Below are positions 15,386-18,184 of a stretch of 18,184 bases of DNA, piece by piece. Source of the stretch: an uncultured Lachnospiraceae bacterium (GTDB taxonomy: Bacteria; Bacillota; Clostridia; Lachnospirales; Lachnospiraceae); NCBI GenBank assembly GCA_910577765.1, contig CAJTOV010000073.1, positions 1 to 18,184 of the forward strand, in the 5' to 3' direction. Under the pieces are notes generated by a model that saw only the letters and a list, made by a program, of their open reading frames with translations, searched no databases and was not told the origin of the DNA. Made by a program: the position numbers and the translations under genes. The stretch's first letter is position 1; each line of letters opens with the position of its first letter.

Positions 15386-15796
15386 CTAACCCTTCAGGCT
15401 AAAAACAGCCAGAACAGAATAAAGCAGCAATAACGGCAGATAAAATCCCAGCTCCGTGATGGAAAACAGACAGTCCAGATAGCGGTTCTTTTTGCTGTTG
15501 GATCTGACTGCCGCAGGGTTCATGGAAAAGTCAATTTCCTGAGGCTTCCGGACACGGACGTAATCATAAAGTTTTCGAAACAACCGTTCCTGATGCAGAT
15601 AGAAAGCATCCATACCCCAAAAGACAAACAGGGGAATATATGCGCCTAAAAAGAACAGGCGATTGCTGTCTTTATCCGATAAAACAAAAATCCCTGTCAT
15701 CAGGGTGACTGTCCAGCCTTTTAGCAGGAAAGAATTGCCAGACATACGGGTAATCGTATTCTGTAGCATTTCAAGGTGTTTTATCTTATTTTCCAT
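15386..15796 (-). CDS. small three-helix membrane protein of unknown function
   Basis: A 136-residue protein with three hydrophobic segments: about 26-40 (KGWTVTLMTGIFVLS), 47-67 (LFFLGAYIPLFVFWGMDAFY) and 113-134 (ITELGFYLPLLLLYSVLAVF). A charged helical stretch (HQERLFRKLYDYVRVRK) lies between the second and third, probably on the cytoplasmic side. Short membrane proteins with two closely spaced helices and a long amphipathic helix occur as effectors or accessory subunits in nucleotide-signalling defence systems (SLATT and similar groups). The resemblance here is of layout, not of a diagnostic motif. The ATG has AAGGAG eight bases ahead. It starts 29 bases after the AAA-ATPase gene and ends 43 bases before the TIR-like gene, so it is almost certainly co-transcribed with them. 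Confidence 0.8.
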   Translation of the reverse strand: MENKIKHLEMLQNTITRMSGNSFLLKGWTVTLMTGIFVLSDKDSNRLFFLGAYIPLFVFWGMDAFYLHQERLFRKLYDYVRVRKPQEIDFSMNPAAVRSNSKKNRYLDCLFSITELGFYLPLLLLYSVLAVFSLKG

Positions 15797-15825
15797 CCAT
15801 AGATCTCCTTTGCTGTAATGCCGTT

Positions 15826-17523
15826 TTATGCCCTCCCAATCATCACCCTGTTCCCGCAGAACGCAAACCCGTATTTCCGAATCCGCTCCCTGGCCACGCC
15901 TTTCTCTACAAGCATGGTTTCATACTGTTTCTCTTCGATCTGGACCAGCGCCGCCTTCACCGTATCCGCAAGCTCCTTTTCCTCTTCCCCATCCTGCACC
16001 TTAAATTCCAGAATGATCCCGTCATCCTCCTGCCTCCGTGGTTCCAGCATCACGTCGTATCTGCCAAACCCGCTTTCCCGGTTGGATGTGAGCACATACC
16101 GGTCTGCCAGCTCCACCATCAGCCCCAGCACAAAGCCATGATAGAAGCGTTCCGGCTCCGCCCCGGAAGGACGGTTTCCCGTATCAAAATAGCTGAACGT
16201 GGTCAGGGCGACTTTGTTCATGTAGACATTCATGGCCCTAAGATCGTCCATCAGCAGAGCCTTGATAAAATCATTGTAGATAATACCCGCACCGGAAAAC
16301 CATTTCCGCACCATATTCCGGAACATCACCCTCACTTCAAAATTGGTTATCTCCAGCTCATACTCCTGCTTCCATTCACCGTAATCTGTGGTATAGGTCT
16401 GCAAACGCTTCACCTTCAGATACCCGCTGGCAACCAGAAGGCTCCACACTGCCTGTTCATCCTGGTCCAACTGGTCATAGACAATCTGTTCATCCATCTC
16501 GGTTGTAATGGTTTCTCCCCGCAGAAGCTGTTCAAAGGTGGTTTTCAGACCTTTGCCGCCCCTTTGAATCAGCTTTCCTGCCAGACTGTTGGAGCTGGAA
16601 TTGCTCCAGTAAGGCGCCAGTTTTTGTACATCAAGATAATTCAGGATCGACCAGGGATTATAAATCTCTGTCTGGTTTCCAAAGGTAAATCCATCATACC
16701 ACGACTTTACCTCCTGTTTCCGTTCCGACAATCCGTAAGCATCCAGAGCTGTAAATACTTCTTCTTCTGTAAATCCAAAACAGTCTGCATATTCCTCAGA
16801 TGTAGCCGTCACCACCTTCAGATTATTCAAGTCAGAGAAGATAGACTCCTTGCTAACCCGTGTAATCCCCATCATAACCGCCCGCTCCAGATAGGGATTG
16901 GTTTTGAAGGTGGAATTGAACATACTCCTTGTAAAGGCGACCATCTCCTTCCAGTACCCATTCACGTAGGCTTCCTGCATGGGGGTATCATACTCGTCCA
17001 AAAGAATGATCACCCGCCTGCCATAATACCGGAACAGATGCTTTGACAAAGTCTTAATGGCACCAGCCGCCATATAGTCCTCCATTTCGGCGGAAATACC
17101 CTGAAACTCCCGCTTTTCCTGCTCATTTAGCAGATCTCCCTCTGCCAGGAAGCGGTACTGCCGGTAAAGGTCCCGGATAATACTGCACAACTGCTTGCGC
17201 GCCTGGGGATATGTGTTTTCCTTTACATCCGCAAAACTGATAAAGAGCACCGGATACCCCCCTTGCAGCTTACGGAACTTTTCATGCTCCCACACCTCCA
17301 GCCCCTGAAACAGTTCCTCCCTGCCCGCATATTGCACGGAAAAGAATTTCTCCAGCATGCTCATATTCAAAGTCTTGCCAAATCTCCTGGGGCGGGTAAT
17401 CAGAGTCACACTGTCCCCTCTCTCCCACCACTCCCGGATAAACCGGGTCTTGTCAATATAAAAATACTGTTCTGTCCGTATTACCTCAAAATCCTGATTC
17501 CCGATCCCTACTGTCTGTGCCAT
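15826..17523 (-). CDS. AAA-ATPase-like protein with C-terminal PD-(D/E)XK nuclease-like domain
   Basis: A 565-residue cytoplasmic protein of the family annotated as AAA-ATPase-like plus PDDEXK_9, often present in several copies in Clostridia and Bacteroidetes. Counting from the ATG at 17523, the P-loop variant TRPRRFGKT is at 43-51, Walker B VIILLDEYDTP at 171-181, and the sensor-like MMGITRVSKESIFSDLNNL at 217-235. The C-terminal nuclease-like core has D490 (GRYDVML) and E506/K508 (ILEFKV), the D..ExK pattern, so it may be active on nucleic acid. The family's cellular role is not established. The frame opens at GTG 17535, but the GGGAG ribosome binding site suits the ATG at 17523 better. A strong promoter lies about 90-120 bases upstream. 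The next gene begins 29 bases after the stop, tying this gene to the membrane/TIR-like/patatin genes. Confidence 0.88.
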   Translation of the reverse strand: MAQTVGIGNQDFEVIRTEQYFYIDKTRFIREWWERGDSVTLITRPRRFGKTLNMSMLEKFFSVQYAGREELFQGLEVWEHEKFRKLQGGYPVLFISFADVKENTYPQARKQLCSIIRDLYRQYRFLAEGDLLNEQEKREFQGISAEMEDYMAAGAIKTLSKHLFRYYGRRVIILLDEYDTPMQEAYVNGYWKEMVAFTRSMFNSTFKTNPYLERAVMMGITRVSKESIFSDLNNLKVVTATSEEYADCFGFTEEEVFTALDAYGLSERKQEVKSWYDGFTFGNQTEIYNPWSILNYLDVQKLAPYWSNSSSNSLAGKLIQRGGKGLKTTFEQLLRGETITTEMDEQIVYDQLDQDEQAVWSLLVASGYLKVKRLQTYTTDYGEWKQEYELEITNFEVRVMFRNMVRKWFSGAGIIYNDFIKALLMDDLRAMNVYMNKVALTTFSYFDTGNRPSGAEPERFYHGFVLGLMVELADRYVLTSNRESGFGRYDVMLEPRRQEDDGIILEFKVQDGEEEKELADTVKAALVQIEEKQYETMLVEKGVARERIRKYGFAFCGNRVMIGRA

Positions 17524-17581
17524 GTGCTGTTTCACTCCCTTTTAGACGGTCTGCCGTGCCTATGCCATACCTGGCCGTGTC

Positions 17582-17604
17582 AACGTTCTATCTGGATGAA
17601 CGTT
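17582..17604 (-). promoter_or_regulatory. inverted repeat just downstream of the AAA-ATPase promoter
   Basis: AACGTTC and GAACGTT are exact inverted copies with a 9-nt spacer, placed about +4 to +26 relative to the predicted start. The position suits a repressor site for the four-gene island. A chance short inverted repeat cannot be excluded. Confidence 0.4.
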
Positions 17605-17614
17605 TACTTCTTTT

Positions 17615-17643
17615 ATTATAATGTATGAAAAGAGTGAAAGCAA
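17615..17643 (-). promoter_or_regulatory. sigma-A-type promoter of the four-gene island
   Basis: On the minus strand TTGCTT (17643-17638) is followed after 17 nt by a perfect TATAAT (17620-17615). Transcription would begin near 17608, about 85 bases before the AAA-ATPase start codon. No comparable promoter is visible in the short gaps between the following three genes. Apart from this promoter and the adjoining inverted repeat, the stretch 17524-17719 holds no gene. Confidence 0.65.
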
Positions 17644-17721
17644 GGGATTTGCTTTTTGTACTGTACGTGTCAGGAAAACATTTATATAAGAGCGTTTTTG
17701 GGTGGCCATGGAATGTTATGT

Positions 17722-17798
17722 AAGTGCCTCAAAAGATGGCGTAGTGGTAAAGCAGTCCATGTTCTGCTATACTACCGATATCATCTCTTGAGGCACTT
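17722..17798. repeat. long imperfect hairpin at the 3' end of IS66 element A
   Basis: AAGTGCCTCAAAAGATG (17722-17738) pairs with CATCTCTTGAGGCACTT (17782-17798) with one G-T mismatch. Inner segments GTAGTGGTAAAGCAG and CTGCTATACTAC continue the pairing imperfectly. The right arm overlaps the final codons and stop of the transposase remnant. The terminal sequence of the element is therefore duplicated in inverted form about 60 bases inward. Confidence 0.7.
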
Positions 17799-18130
17799 CT
17801 TGTCTCTGTGTTTTAACCGGCATTCTTCCGGCAGCTCTGCCGACCACGGCAGGTATTGATTGATGACCTCCGGGTGTTCGGGATGACGATTATTTGGCAT
17901 CTCCGTCAATAAGTACTTTATGTACCCATACACGTCCAGACCGTTGGCCTTCGCGCTCTCCACCAGTGTGTAGAGTACCGCGCTGGCCTTCGCTCCCTTG
18001 GGGGATCCGCAAAGAGCCAGGCCCACCTCGCGGTCGCAAACGGTCTGATATGGCTCTCACACAGGTTGTTGGTCAGTGGCAGCCTTCCATCCTCCATAAA
18101 GGTCTCCAGGTACTTTCTCTGGTTGGATGG
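17781..18130 (-). pseudogene. IS66 transposase C-terminal fragment, frameshifted
   Basis: In one frame (18142 down to about 18006) the protein reads QRKYLETFMEDGRLPLTNN then CESHIRPFATA and WLFAD, the end of the IS66 DDE domain with the catalytic Glu after NN. The continuation KGAKASAVLYTLVESAKANG, then YGYIKYLLTEMP and a C-terminal tail ending KCLKR, is in another frame (about 18006 to 17781). One base appears to be missing in GGATCCCCC near 18000-18007. The N-terminal two thirds are absent, replaced at 18130 by another IS66-type end. The fragment cannot encode a working transposase. An alternative reading, programmed frameshifting, is not typical at this place in IS66. Confidence 0.8.
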
Positions 18131-18184
18131 TAAGTGCTTCAAAAGATGACGTACTGTAACGTCCTCCCTCTTTCTGCTATACTA
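18130..18184 (-). mobile_element. terminus of a second IS66-family element (B), running out of the window
   Basis: GTAAGTGCTTCAAAAGATGA at 18130-18149 matches the terminus of element A at 17720 with two differences in twenty bases. A further block TTCTGCTATACTA occurs at the same offset in both copies (17762-17774 and 18172-18184), while the bases between are diverged. The copies have the same orientation, so element B would also be transcribed leftward, with its transposase beyond the right edge. Confidence 0.6.

Larger units (their letters stand above)
17720..18130 (-). mobile_element. IS66-family element A, 3' remnant
   Basis: The left terminus GTAAGTGCCTCAAAAGATGG (17720-17739) has the GTAAG start and composition of IS66-family ends. 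The C-terminal part of an IS66 transposase lies inside it on the minus strand and ends 61 bases from the terminus. The remnant stops at 18130, where a second terminus-like sequence cuts the transposase frame. The 5' part of the element is not in the window. Confidence 0.7.

Noticed and set aside
12377..17523. Standard CBASS or Thoeris locus
   Set aside because: No CD-NTase motif, no ThsA-like SIR2 protein and no recognised regulator were seen; only effector-type similarity is present.
17637..17655. Plus-strand hairpin AAAGCAA/TTGCTTT followed by T residues, possible terminator
   Set aside because: No plus-strand gene lies to its left, and its arms overlap the -35 box of the AAA-ATPase promoter; likely incidental.
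17656..17859. Plus-strand frame of 67 codons near the IS66 end
   Set aside because: It runs through the IS66 terminal hairpin, has no ribosome binding site and no recognisable product.

Overview
The window looks like a chromosomal segment of a Gram-positive anaerobe of the class Clostridia, probably Lachnospiraceae. This is judged from gene content (an NfnAB-type ferredoxin:NADP oxidoreductase pair, selenium-dependent molybdenum hydroxylase maturation genes, several MATE exporters, an AAA-ATPase/PD-(D/E)XK protein, IS66), strong AGGAGG-like ribosome binding sites and tight gene packing. No 16S or other taxonomic marker is present. All convincing genes are on the minus strand, so transcription runs from right to left.

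Left part (about 0.2-12.2 kb, GC-rich). Read in transcription order this is: (a) a MATE exporter (12217-10793), a GNAT-YqeC fusion, YqeB, a MocA-type nucleotidyltransferase and an AEC transporter. They are closely spaced or overlapping and follow a good promoter with a palindrome at the start site. The middle three genes are the maturation set for selenium-dependent molybdenum hydroxylases; no hydroxylase gene is present. (b) A second promoter (about 6.7 kb) drives a divergent ThyX-like protein and dihydrofolate reductase, followed by NfnA, NfnB and two tandem MATE exporters. No strong promoter or terminator is visible between these, so they may form one long transcript.

Right part (about 12.36-17.65 kb, lower GC, more uneven). 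This is an apparently acquired island of four co-directional genes: an AAA-ATPase with a PD-(D/E)XK nuclease-like end, a small three-helix membrane protein, a 535-residue protein with TIR-like segments and a C-terminal Cys/His cluster, and a patatin-like phospholipase with an intact Ser-Asp dyad. A clear promoter (TTGCTT, 17 nt, TATAAT) precedes the first gene. I do not recognise this combination as a named system. Phospholipase plus membrane protein plus TIR-like protein is the kind of assembly seen in anti-phage abortive-infection systems, and this is the best candidate in the window for an undescribed one. The function is inference.

Right edge (17.72-18.18 kb). The degraded 3' part of an IS66-family element carries a frameshifted transposase. 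It is interrupted at 18130 by what looks like the end of a second, related IS66-family element that runs out of the window.
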